Of a stretch of 64,000 nt of DNA, positions 46,858-58,100 are shown piece after piece. The translations under genes were made by a program, and so were the position numbers. Numbering within the stretch: the stretch's first letter is position 1; every line of letters starts with the position of its first letter. The notes beneath the pieces were generated by a model. That model saw only the letters and a program-made list of their open reading frames with translations, was not told the origin of the DNA and made no database searches. Source of the DNA: Calycina herbarum (lineage: Eukaryota; Ascomycota; Leotiomycetes; Helotiales; Pezizellaceae); contig LLEY01000002.1 of NCBI GenBank assembly GCA_001414485.1, positions 372,001-436,000 of the forward strand, given 5' to 3'.

Positions 46858-48214
46858 ATGGCGAACAACTCAATATGGTTGCAACCCGGACTGAACCAGA
46901 ATCAATTTATTGCCCTGACGAACCTTCTTTCCCTTTGCAACAATGGCCAAGTTGAACCAACCTCCATATATGAGGAGCCGGACCCTAACGAGAGAACTCA
47001 CGATGGCGACGACTCCGAGAGTATTGATACATCAGTTCGCCAGCAATTATCCGGCTTAGGCAATGACACGCTTAAGAGGCAATATCTGGACGATGTTGCT
47101 GAATTCGCGGCTAAGGAGGACGGCGCCCGTTTTGTAGCTTGTATAGCGATGAGAGAGCGTGAAGAAGGCGTTACAATTTTGATCGCTCGAAATACACCTT
47201 TTGAGCCTTCTGATTTTGCATTCTTTGATAAATTCAGCGATTTGGTGAGTCGTTGGTCGTTACATCAGCACACGCCACTAGCAATCGAAACCAGGTCTTG
47301 GATTGTCGAATGGACAAATTACTTCTGGGGTATATTCTTTGCGAAGAACGGTAGGAGCCAAAACCATATATGTGATCTAGGTTAACTCTTGTAGCTTCAT
47401 AGCCATTGTCCATTGAGGATGCAGTCTGGCACGATATGTTGAAATATTACGCTATTCGAATCAAGAGCACATGTATTCCAAAAGTAAAGCGCAATTTCAG
47501 AAAATGCCCTGTGATTCTTGTGGGCCCCGAGGACACCTATATGGGAAGTTTGCTTGCAAAAATCGAGAACCTACGTCGACTTATATTTTCTATCAGCGAT
47601 TTGGACCTTGCGCATCTTGATAATTTGAGCCGATTTGTTCTCGAGGCAAACCAAGTGCGAACATCCAACTATGCAAAAGCTATACTTGTGGACTTACAGC
47701 TCGCGACAAACGAAACTAGAAAATTGTGGGAAAGCATTTATTTCCTTGGCAGACTCCGAAGTACGTTCGAGAGGATGGCTAGGGTTCTTTTGACTTTTCC
47801 AAGTTTCGAGAAGATTAGATTCGTCCCTCTTCCGAAAGCAAATATCACACCATAGCTATTCAATAATCCTCTTGGTCTTGAGAAAACACTTCGACTTTTA
47901 GGACTGAATATGAACGTTACAACGGTAAACACTGTTCTAGGACCCAGATGGACTATGAAAGGCGCGAGGAAGAAGTTTGCGGAGTTACAGGGGCATAGCT
48001 TCATATACACGCTGAAGTTCAGATGCTGCTTCACCTGTGCTCGAATAATGGTTGGCACGCCAGTACTTACAATTACATTGGGTGCAGTAAAAGAAGTTGC
48101 TTCATGTGCTGGAATTTGCTTCGCATGCATAGAAGATATTCGACTCGAGGTTGTTATGGGCGTCTTTACAGCCGCTGGACGGTTCCTGACTTTACAGATC
48201 TCGCAACAGATTAA
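46858..48214 (+). pseudogene. OTT_1508-type deaminase relic (nonsense codon and 2-bp frameshift)
   Basis: Belongs to the fungal OTT_1508-like group of the nucleic-acid/nucleotide deaminase superfamily; substrate unknown. Exon 1 is 46858-47350, then a 74-nt intron (GTAGGA donor, GATGCAG acceptor) and exon 2 from 47425. The zinc-site motif HAE is at 48008-48016 and is followed by VQMLLHL, YIGCSKRSC and the paired cysteines CFMC (48098-48109), then TRGCYGRLYSRW, the family's usual ending. Two lesions separate the halves. TAG at 47853-47855 could derive from CAG. Near 48003-48008 an extra TA in TCATATACAC shifts the frame just before HAE. Unannotated splicing could in principle bypass either, but coding continues smoothly across both. 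The catalytic residues themselves are intact. Confidence 0.68.
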
Positions 48215-48355
48215 GCAGAGGCCCTTGGAATGACTTTGGTGTAAATCCAAAACTTACTGGTAAAGAAGCTTGGCTCCGATTTTAAACACCTTGGGCGCCT
48301 GCAGAAAACTTCAGTTGTTGGAAGTAGTAGTATAATCGGTGACGGCTCGGCTATA

Positions 48356-49761
48356 ATGGAGTCCAGAAGTTCAGAACTATCACAGCGAGAGAATGCTTTG
48401 ACTCAATAAAGAGTTGCATTGTCGTTTGAAAGGTAAGTTGACCATACTATATATGCTTGACAACTCCCCGTGGGAAAAATGCAATGATCTGAGAAGAATT
48501 TAGGCTTGAAAGGGAGCGAGCAAAGAACACACACTCGAAGGCAGTAATAAAACCCGTTTTGGGAGAACACGGCCCGGCTCTTGCTGATTTGTTAGATCAC
48601 CCGGACAGGCCTGATCGATTGTCAGGAGGACCTCGGGGGGGAACCGATTCGTATCTTAGTACTCTTCATCGCGCACTTACACTAGGAGATTACCTGTACC
48701 AGGATTGCATAGATGACAGGATGCCCGATGATCCAGATGTTCTTGAAGTTTTTGGATTCTAGAACTTGCCGTCCTACCACGATCGTACTAAGCTGCTAGG
48801 TCTCTACTAAGGCTTAACGAAGTACCTGAAAGTTATAGCTGAAGAATTAAACCTCTAGTAGCAAGAGAAATCACTCATCAGCAATATCATCCGCGTGTAT
48901 AGTGAGCCATCTTCGTTTAGCGGCGGGGTCTACTTTCCGTGGTTCCTCCAAAATACGCATATCCTGGAGGATTAACGAGATCCGAACGACATTGGGGCAT
49001 ACATGCATTTCATTGAGGAGGCGTAAACATTCTTAGAGCCTGATGATCAAAAGAAAAACTGGAGGGAGCTGCAGCCTATAGCAAAACAATACTCTTTCGA
49101 GATCCTCTGGATGGCTCTGATGGGTGCGAGACCAAACCCAGTTCAAGAAACGTGGTTGAGATTTGGGTTCTGTGCTTGTAGAAACGAAGTCGAGGAGAAT
49201 AAGCTTGGTTCAATATATACTAGTCTTCTTACCGATCAGCAGAAAGGTTGTTTGGTTCCTTAGCATTTGAGATCCAAGCCTTGTACTTTTACAGAGTTCT
49301 GGCAAGCATATAAATCTGGTGGGCTTGTGAAACTCATGGAGGACAAAATCAAAAACCGGTTTGCGGACATCGGAGAGCTGCCTCTTGTTAGAGAATACCT
49401 GAGTTACCTACCAAGCAACATGAACCTATCGGTTTGGAGTCTTAGACAATTCTTGGAGATAAACGACTACACAATGTACCCTCCTATCGAGCCGGTAAAG
49501 GTTGATTACGGATTCCTTAACTGTCTGGGATTTGAAGAGATCTGTGTCCTTGCAGAGATCTTCAAGAGGCTTCTCCGAGCTGCGAGCCCCTTAGAGTTGC
49601 ACGAAGCATGTATAGAGAATCGGTTATTCGAGCTAGCACGTAAATATCACAGCATAGACGAGGCTCATCGGAGGCTGATGAATAATTCATATTCTAGGGA
49701 GGTCATGCTAGAATCGTCAGTACCTGCGATAACCCACATGTACATCTTGAATAAAGGCTGA
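48356..49761 (+). pseudogene. Unrecognised gene with eight RIP-like nonsense codons
   Basis: One long plus-strand frame (exon 48356-48432, 71-nt intron with GTAAGT donor and TTTAG acceptor, exon 48504-49761) keeps clear protein character throughout. It is broken by stops at 48407, 48760, 48808, 48856, 48859, 48973, 49024 and 49261. Every stop is TAA or TAG and is one C-to-T change away from a glutamine codon. Phrases include GEHGPALADLLDHP, ILWMALMGARPNP, ETWLRFGFCACRN, FTEFWQAYKSGGLVKLMED and LSVWSLRQFLEI. I do not know the family. There are no frameshifts beyond the intron, so decay is recent and point-mutational. It follows the deaminase relic by 140 bp on the same strand. Confidence 0.75.
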
Positions 49762-49927
49762 TATTTTGTAGTTTGGCCCAGAAGAAATTCTTTGTGGAAG
49801 ATGGCAGCGATCGCCGCGAGGTTTCTTTTACTGAATTTCGTGAATTGTCGGGTCTTCACAACTTTCTACGTCCGGATTTGACTGATTAGTTTCAGTGGTA
49901 GTCTCATTTGTAATCGAAAATAACGAG

Positions 49928-50270
49928 TTAGAGAAATAAAACACTATATGACTCGGTTTGTCTAGTCCTAGCTATATCTTGACCCACTAGATCCATGTCA
50001 AGGACAATCTTCCTTCCCTTTCTCGTCTTATACACTTCCACAAGTTCATTCAACCCACTCGATCCAAAACATCCAACCTCCGCCCTAACATCCTCCTTCA
50101 CAGCAAACTCCAATGTCCCCCTCAGAGTCCCATTACTCCCCATCAGACTCCCATAATATCAATCCTTCCCAGCCCCACATACTTCGCCTTAATCGGCTTT
50201 GGCAGGGGCCCTTGTAAATTTAACAGGGGAACGAGAACGGATACTATCTCGACATCTTGGTAGGTTCAAA
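49928..50270 (-). pseudogene. C-terminal fragment of a zinc-type alcohol dehydrogenase (MDR family)
   Basis: The minus strand reads EIVSVLVPLLN, GPLPKPIKAKYVGLGRID, then after a one-base frameshift MGSNGTLRGTLEF and, near the end, GRKIVLDMD. This order is the usual C-terminal third of medium-chain dehydrogenases. The catalytic and most of the cofactor domain are missing. A non-functional remnant. Confidence 0.6.
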
Positions 50271-51528
50271 GAGGTGGTTATGTTCTAGACCAAGAGGCAT
50301 TAGTTAAATTTATATTTAGACAATATAGAAATAATAACTGATTTGTGAGAGAGGCCAAAAGAGAATCCTGCTAAGTATGATCCCGGCTTGTTTACTCTTT
50401 ATCAGCATGCTCAGGACTCATAGCTCGGCTCAGGTCAGAGCAGTGACTGCTCTGGTCCAAAGACGGAGGTGGACTTTGGAAAGGTCCAGATTCGGTGCTG
50501 ATTGTATCAATCATCTTAGACGATGTTTTTCCAACGCGGCTAGTCAGCGGCGGCGCTCTGGAAAAAATAGGGTTAAGATTTATCAGTAAAATAGAGATAT
50601 TTGGGAACGGCTTCATTTTAGATTCAGGGTACGGCCTGCGAAAGCTGAAATTGGTGCACTTCAAAGTAAGAATATATAGGCCGAGATAAAGAATACACCA
50701 GATAGGTAAGGCGAAGCGAAGGCGGAAGATATTTAATCCTATTAGCGCAAAACGAAACCCCTCGGAAAACAGAGGTCAAAACCTCAAGTTTCCGAGGTCT
50801 TTTGTTCAGTATCAACCGACTTATAAGCAAATTGATCTACCCAGACTGGGAGGCCGCTTGGAAATCCAGCCATATGTCTTAGGAGAGAATCGACTGTTTT
50901 AGTGACCTTGAGATAGGCACTGCACGAAATTGGCACGGATTTTGTTCGTGTCTCGCAGCCCCAATGTATGATATGGCAATGAATTTCCCTTTCTCCCCTT
51001 TTGAGGACTCTCCGCTGAGCTGGAACTTTACGTTGTTGCTTTCAGATCTACCCGAATGTCTTAATAGCCAAATATTCCGAGCATCCTGGAGTCCAGGGTA
51101 CTGATACTCGAGAAGCCCATTTTGACTGTGCAGATTCAGTTCTCCTGTTCATGAAATGTCTCGTGGCGGTTGAAATATAGGAACATCGCGCTATAATGAC
51201 ATCCATCATGCAATTCAATTGGGATCATCCTTGCATGTAATGCTATCCATCGCGCTGTTCTTTGAGAATAGTTTCTGGTGCTTGTTTACAGTATGCGTTT
51301 CAACGTTACGTTGGAAGAAGTCACCCAGGATGTTGTTGTCAGCACAGAACTTTAACCGGTTTTGTTCGAAAGCAGCGGACGATAGCTGAGCGCCTAGTGA
51401 TGACACGAGGGAGCGCTAACTGTTTTGGGTCTAGTTTCAAAGGACTGTGGCGCATAATAGCTTAAAGAGAGTGTGCAAACTGGACACTAGGACCGAAGCC
51501 CACTGTACCTTTCTTGGATGTGCCTGTC
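50271..51528. other. Intergenic DNA before island 2
   Basis: Normal composition. Several small frames exist on both strands but none shows a domain or a convincing start. Ends where the LINE begins. Confidence 0.5.
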
Positions 51529-51564
51529 TTGATTGATTGATTGATTTATTCATACTCGGTTCCA

Positions 51565-51671
51565 GCCGCCCGCCGTAGGGCGGCTATGCCGGGGTGGTCC
51601 AGCTTCGGCGCAGCTGCCGAAGTACGCTTACCGCATTTGGTAAGCGTACTTCACTTTATCACTATATAGTG
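51565..51671. other. Cluster of hairpins in the unmutated 3' end of the LINE
   Basis: Adjacent inverted repeats: GCCGCCC...GGGCGGC (51565-51584), CTTCGGC...GCCGAAG overlapping the next, AAGTACGCTTACC...GGTAAGCGTACTT with a 6-base loop (51620-51651, perfect 13-bp stem), and the palindrome CACTATATAGTG (51660-51671). This segment keeps normal GC content while the adjoining LINE is AT-rich. Confidence 0.8.
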
Positions 51672-51719
51672 ACCAGCAGCCTCCTCTACTAGACGGTCTA
51701 GCTTCTATCTACAACTATA

Positions 51720-53654
51720 TATATAGTATAAAAGAAGTGCTTTACTTAATCTTTTTAGAGTATATTAGGTTCCTTAGCTACCGCTTCTACTAGCTATCTT
51801 ATGTTCTTATATCTTCAGTCTCCTCTTAGCGTTCTGCTTCGTCTTTCTACACTATACTATAACTCCTAAATTGCCTAAGGAGTTACGTCTATTCTATAAA
51901 TCTTATTACCTTTATAGCTATTTTTAACTCGTTTAAGATTATCTTTAGGTCTAACTACTCCTCTCTCTAAATTCCCTTAGTTGTAGGTCTTTAAATTTTC
52001 GATATCTTAATATAATATATCCTATAGTTTATTATCCCTTTCTATATTTATATCCTAGATTATTATACCTAGGTATATTTCTCTTTTAGAGGAAATCTTT
52101 TAATCTAATCTTTTCTATATATATCTAGATTAGTAGAGAGCTTTACTACTTCTTTAGTCTCTAGTAGAGATGTAGGATCTTATATATTAGCTTCTAAGTA
52201 TATTTATATATAGTTCTCTCTCTTAGTTCTAGATCCTACTTATATATCTACTTAGCTCTTATCTACCTCGTAATCCACGTTTTTAGAGTTACTTATAAAT
52301 AGTAAGTCTTAGGTTAAGTAACGTTTAGGTTTCTCTAATTCCTCTCTAGTTGTGATTTTACTATAATCTTAGCTACCTTGTCTACTACTTCATTTCCCTA
52401 GATACCTATATAAGCTAGTATCTATCTTATCTTAACCTAGGTTTTATAGTCCTTCTATAACTTGTCTATTAGAGGTACTGTCTCTATAGCTATATATATA
52501 CTAGATCTACTAGCTAGGTGTTAAAATGTTCTAATAGCTACTTAATTATTTATAAAGATAACTACTTTATTTCTTTTATTCCTACTCTCTTAGTTCTAGA
52601 CTATGATCTATAGAGCTAGCTTAATTCCTTGAAGTTCTATAGTATATATTATTAATGTTTTACTATTTCTTATATATACTATTCTTATATATCTAGTTAG
52701 AGGTAATATTATAATAACCTCTATATAATTATCTATACTACTTCTATTAGTATAGATAAAGATACTATTTAAGAGATATTTTAAGAAGTTCTTATATTAT
52801 ATCTTTACTATTTCTACGTCTAGTATAATAGATATACTTAGTCCTTGCTACTATAGTAGTATAATATATAGTAGGATTATCTCTTACTCTATAATTAATA
52901 TACCTTAACATAGGTATAAACGTCTATAAATATATCTTAGTAGACTTATATATAGTACCTAGCTCTTTTAATTTAAATTATTAGAATAGAACTCTTCTAG
53001 AGCTAGTATCTTATCTATAGCAAGGATTCTTCTAATTATCTTAGTACTAGTCTTCTAGATCTACTGTTCTATAGAGAGGAGATAGAGCTCTACGTTAAGA
53101 GCTAGACCTAATGTTGCTTTATATACCCCTTCTATAGTTTTAGCCGCTTTTGCTTAAAGTCTTTTAAGAGAATTAATTATTTCTATAGTATAACCTTCTC
53201 TATGTTCTTATATAACTAACTATATAGAATAGCTATATATTATCTATAGAATAACTACTACCTAATAGATCCTTCTAAGTTTAGTAATTCCTATTCTCTA
53301 TATAGAGCTAGCTAGACTAGCTAGTATACTAATAGAATTTAATACTTTTATTCTAATATCTTAGATATATTGTTTCTAGTTTAATACTATGTTAAGTATA
53401 ATACCTAGGTATTTATAACTTAGTTAAGAGTAGACTTCTATCTAGTCTACTTATATTTTATAGTCTATATCTATGTTTAGTACTTACTGCTTTCTTATAT
53501 AGTAAGTAAGTTAGAATTTGCTTAGAGCGAATACTAATATATATCTCTTTACTTATATTATAGCCTATTCTATTATCCTTTCTAGGCTTTTATATATCTC
53601 TTCTATTAAGCTTCTCTATTATAAGATTATGATATTATTAATATATTCTATTAT
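51720..53654 (-). pseudogene. 3' part of LINE ORF2: end of reverse transcriptase and RNase H
   Basis: RIP-decayed. Upstream end reads EYINNIIIL (from GYVDDIIIL, the reverse transcriptase active box) at about 53633-53650, then ERIIE and KRYILVFALSKF. Further along, ELQGIKLA at about 52618-52641 is the RNase H motif with its glutamate. The cut at 53654, one or two codons before the active box, is the insertion point of the gag-only LTR element. Confidence 0.72.
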
Positions 53655-53900
53655 TATTAGGGGCTGTACCTGTGAAGTGGTCTTAGTTGCCCAGCGACAG
53701 GTAGTAGTAATAGCAGTGGCATAATAGTAGTAATCTACGTAATACTTATGACGTAATACGTAATACTTATAGAGGACACGTAGCCACTTCTATAGTATAT
53801 AGAGAGGGTCGAGACTCTGGTTTAGAACAGCAGTTGTTCGTCCTTATATAAAGTCTACCTCTGTAGTTTAATTTACAAGTATTTACTATACGTTCTGATA
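53655..53900 (+). repeat. 5' LTR of element H
   Basis: 246 bp, equal in length to the 3' copy; starts TATTAGGGGC, a mutated form of TGTTAAGGGT. Confidence 0.82.
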
Positions 53901-54862
53901 TTATAAACAACTCCTATACCTAAGCGAGTATATAAGGGGTACACGTGTGTTACGAAGGATAGCCGAGGACAACGGAGCTCCTAAGTAGGCAATAGATCTC
54001 CTACGTCGAGTAAAGGTGTTAGAGTTAAGACTAGTATTTATAGAGTTGAGTCGCCGTCGTAATTATTTACTAGAAGTCCTAATTTTCGAGGGGAAGCGTT
54101 CAGAGTACCGGTTGTAGGTTACACAGTTACAGTCTAAGCTGTCGGTTAATATAAATAAGAACTAGGAGCTAGTCCGATTCTGGTACATACATAGTAGACT
54201 AAGAGGGAAGGCGGTAGCGTAGGCTATGCCTTAGGTTGAGAGTGCGAATAAGAAGACGGTGTCGAGTTTTTTAAGTTATTTAGAGGCTATATATAGCACG
54301 TAAGAGGAGTTAAACGACTATAGGCGTTAGATGCTGTCGTTATAGCAGGGGTCTAGGCTATTCGCTGTTTATTTCTTAGAGTTTAAGCGGAGTCTTATAG
54401 CTACGGACGGAATAGGGTAGCTAGACAGAGTAAAGAGGATTCTTTTAGAATCAGGGTTTTCTAAGGAGCTTCGTACAGCTTTGGTACCAGTCTAGAAGCT
54501 AGTAGAGTTTCAAGTGTTTATGTTAGAGGTTCGCCGAGTTACGATCGAGTTAGAGCGAGGGAGACGTAGAATAGCTGGTTAGTTTACAGCTCCGGCTTTA
54601 GAGAGTAGTAACATAGACTGGGAGACAGCCTCAGAGATACGTGTTACTGCTACAGAGTTAAAATAAGCAAAGTAGGTATTGTATAATATATATATAGTAC
54701 GAAAAGAGAAGGGTGTATGTTTATATTACAGTTAGTTAAGATATAAGGTCAAGGACTGCAAATACCTACTAGCGAGGAAGGCAGTGAAGGCTTCCGCTGT
54801 ATAGCGAGTAAGTCCTAAGTTAGACGATAACTTGAATAGAAGCGATTATTAAGAGAAGGTGA

Positions 54863-55108
54863 TGTTAAGGGTTACACCTATGAAGTAGTCTTAGTTACCT
54901 AGCAACAGGTGGTGGTAATAGTAGTAGTATAATAGTAGTAATCTACGTAATACTTATAACGTAACACGTAATACTTATAGAGGACACGTAGCCACTTCTG
55001 TAGTATATAGAGAGGGTCGGGACTCTGGTTTAGAACAGTAGTTGTTCGTTCTTATATAAAGTCTACCTCTGTAGTTTAATTTACAAGTATTTACTACACG
55101 TTCTAATA
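54863..55108 (+). repeat. 3' LTR of element H
   Basis: 246 bp starting TGTTAAGGGTTACACC after a purine tract (AAGAGAAGG). It ends exactly where a 27-bp repeat of chromovirus I begins. Confidence 0.82.
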
Positions 55109-55137
55109 TATAGACAATCTAATATACTACTATTATA

Positions 55138-58100
55138 TATTATCTACTTTTATCTTTACGTCGTACGATAGATATTACCGTTATATTATAAGATAAGTAT
55201 AAACGACAATAGCGGCTTTAAAGGATAGGCGAGTATAGCGAGTATAAGCCTTTCTAACCTTTAAAGTCTATTTACTTCGCTCTCTTATAACATCTTATCC
55301 TTCTCCGAATCTATAAGAGCTTATACGCTTGAAGAACTTAGGGAATTTATCAAAAACCCTAGTACTATGCTAGGCGATATAGAAAGCGTCTGAAACGCTT
55401 TTTAAGATCTCTTAACTAAGTATAGCGTACTCGAGAGCTAATACTATATAGCCTAACGTAGCGAGGAAGAGACGGAAACAGATCTTAAAAACGAGTAGAG
55501 GATAACCGCTGATTTACGAGGTTAACTTTAGGTTATATAAGCGTAACTTAATCAAGCTCGAGCTTAAGCTTAAGCTTAAGCCGCCTAAACTTAAGCCTAA
55601 CCCTCTTCTCCTCTACTACCGATTTACTTAGCGTCTACTTAACTAGTAACCTAAGTATTTCCTCTACCTCTACCTTCTCTCTTAGTACTCCGGTCTTAAC
55701 CTTTCGTAGATCCTTAATAGTTTAGTAGTATTCGACGCTCTACTACTAAACTCTATATCTATATTATCGACTTAAGGTTAAAATTAGCCGAGAATGTAGA
55801 TTAGTAGACTACTAAGCAAAGTAGAATAGCCTACGTTTTAAGCACTCTAGAGGGTAACGCCTAGAAATATATTAACCTGTATATTAATAACAACGGCTCT
55901 TTTAAACCTACTCTATAATTAGTCGATAGTATACTAGACGTTCTACGTCGAACGTTTAGTAATATTTATAGCTAGTTAAACAGTTAGCAGTTACTTAAGA
56001 AGGAAACTTAAGAACTCCGCTCTACTAAGCAGTTTTTAAGTTTATTCTTAGTACTAGCTTCTGCTTTAAGAAACGAGAGCTTTCTAGTTATCGACCTTTT
56101 AATATAGAATATAGACAGACGAATTCACGCCTAAGTCCTTTCTAGCGGTTACTATAGAGATAACATATCTCTTTACAACCTAGTTAATCTCGTCTAGAAG
56201 CAAGACTAGAACTATCAAAAGATCTTTAGTAAGCACTTTACAAAAGCTAAGCCTACTAAACCTACGCCTTTAGACTTTACCTCTTACGTTGTCTTAACAC
56301 CTGTTACTCCTACTACCTCTACTTACGATAACTCTATAGAACTCGATATACTAAAGGTAGCTAGTAAGCTGATTTAGATAAAGAAAGATATAGAAGAGAA
56401 GCACCGTACGAAGACTAACGAGGAGAAGAAGGCTTATAAAGCCTACTAGGTTATATATAGCCTCTGCTACTATTATAACAGCTCTAATCATAGTATCGGC
56501 ATTACTAGCTACTTAAAACTTAAAGCTTAAGAAGCTGCCAAAGCTGCGAAGAAGGCGGGAAAAGCTTAGTCTCTAACGAAAGTCGTAGTTAGAGACGTGT
56601 TTAAAAGAAGCTACTAAGGATATTATTCTTAGAGGAAAGGCAACAAAGTATAATAGAAGTCTCTTATAAGATAGTATAATATAGAAATACGAATAAACGA
56701 ACATCCTCTCTTATATACTTTATACTTGACTCTAGAGCCTTAGCTTAGTACTTTATTAATTTCGATTATATATAAAAAACCAGGTTTACTTTAACCCCTC
56801 TTACTCGACCTCGACGACTCTATATTACCGACGGGAGACCTTCCGCGGCTAGGGACGTAACTTATATAGTAATTTTAGATATAATTATTAGGAAGTATAT
56901 AGAGCGAGATCAGCGCTTCTATGTTACTAAAATCGCCTTCTATAATATTATTATTAGATATCCTTAGCTCGCTCTATATAACTCTTCTATTAATTAGGTA
57001 AGTTATAAGATTATCTTTAATTCAGAGTATTATAGAGGATACTATATACTAAAATAACTAGACTTAGTATAAGTTCAGTGTATAAAACATAACTTCTTCT
57101 ATATCCTAAGACCTCGGAAGGTTAGCGCCGCCGTCTTTCACCGGTTAGCTCTTATCTATAGCGTAGAGGTTTTCTCGCTCTCTGTTTTTAAGATTAACAA
57201 ACGACTTAAGGAACTCGGCTAACTCTCTAAAGACCTTCGGAGTTTATACTATATAGAGAGGGATCTGATAGAAGATAAGAACGATCAGCAGCTAATAGCC
57301 GCTAAACTTTACCTTCGTAGAGCCTCTTTAGACGATATCTAGAAGGTACTTATAAAATACGAGAACCCTAGGAAGTAGGTTAACTCTAAAACATTACTTC
57401 CTCTTTATTTAAAGAAGTGGTCGTCTCGACTATTTAACTGCTAGAAAGCAGATATACTTCTACCTTACTAGGATTATAACTTAAAGATCGACCTAAAGCC
57501 TGGTTCTTCCCCTTCTTACGGACCGCTATATAATATGTCTGTTCTAGAGCTAGAGGTCTTATAGAAATATTTAGACGAGCAACTTTAAAAAGGATTTATT
57601 CGAGTAAGTAAATCCCTAGTAGCCTCCCCGGTCCTGTTCGCAAAGAAGCTAGGCGGAGGCCTACGTTTTTATGTCGACTACTAAGCCTTGAATAATATAA
57701 CGATTAAGAACCGATAGCTAATACCCTGAATCTAGGAGACACTCTAGAGGCTTAGTAAAGCTAAGTACTATACTAAGGTAGATATTATTATAGCCTTTAA
57801 TTATATCTGAATTTATAAGAGAGATAAGTAGCTTACTGCTTTTAATACTTGCTACGGCCTTTTTAAGTCTCTAGTTATACTATTCAGCCTTTTAAACGCG
57901 CTAGTAACGTAGTAGGCTAGAATTAATAAGGTTCTTCGTCTGTTCTTAGATATCTTCTATACTACCTATATTAATAATATACTTATCTATTTAGATAACC
58001 TAGATTCGTACTAGAAGCATGTTAAGCAGGTGTTTAAGGCTCTTAAAGAGGCTGGTTTTTACTTAGATATTAAGAAATGTTAGTTTAAGGTTTAGGAGGT

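Larger units (their letters stand above)
53655..55108 (+). mobile_element. Gag-only LTR element 'H' (non-autonomous)
   Basis: LTRs of exactly 246 bp at 53655-53900 and 54863-55108 flank 962 bp. The interior encodes only a gag-like protein on the plus strand (SRLFAVYFLEFKRSL, ESGFSKELRTALVP, then a zinc knuckle ending VKDCKY near 54718-54760). There is no protease, reverse transcriptase or integrase. Both LTR ends resemble those of chromovirus G (start TGTTAAGGGTTACACC against TGTCAAGGGTTACACC), suggesting use of G-type enzymes. The sequences next to the two LTRs (ATTAT left, TATAG right) do not match, unlike every other element here. Confidence 0.82.

Noticed and set aside
47738..48250. 170-codon minus-strand frame opposite the deaminase
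   Set aside because: Shadow of the plus-strand deaminase relic, whose zinc motifs are unmistakable.
53518..53724. 68-codon plus-strand frame at the LINE/H junction
   Set aside because: Spans the antisense of the LINE reverse transcriptase and an LTR; not a gene.
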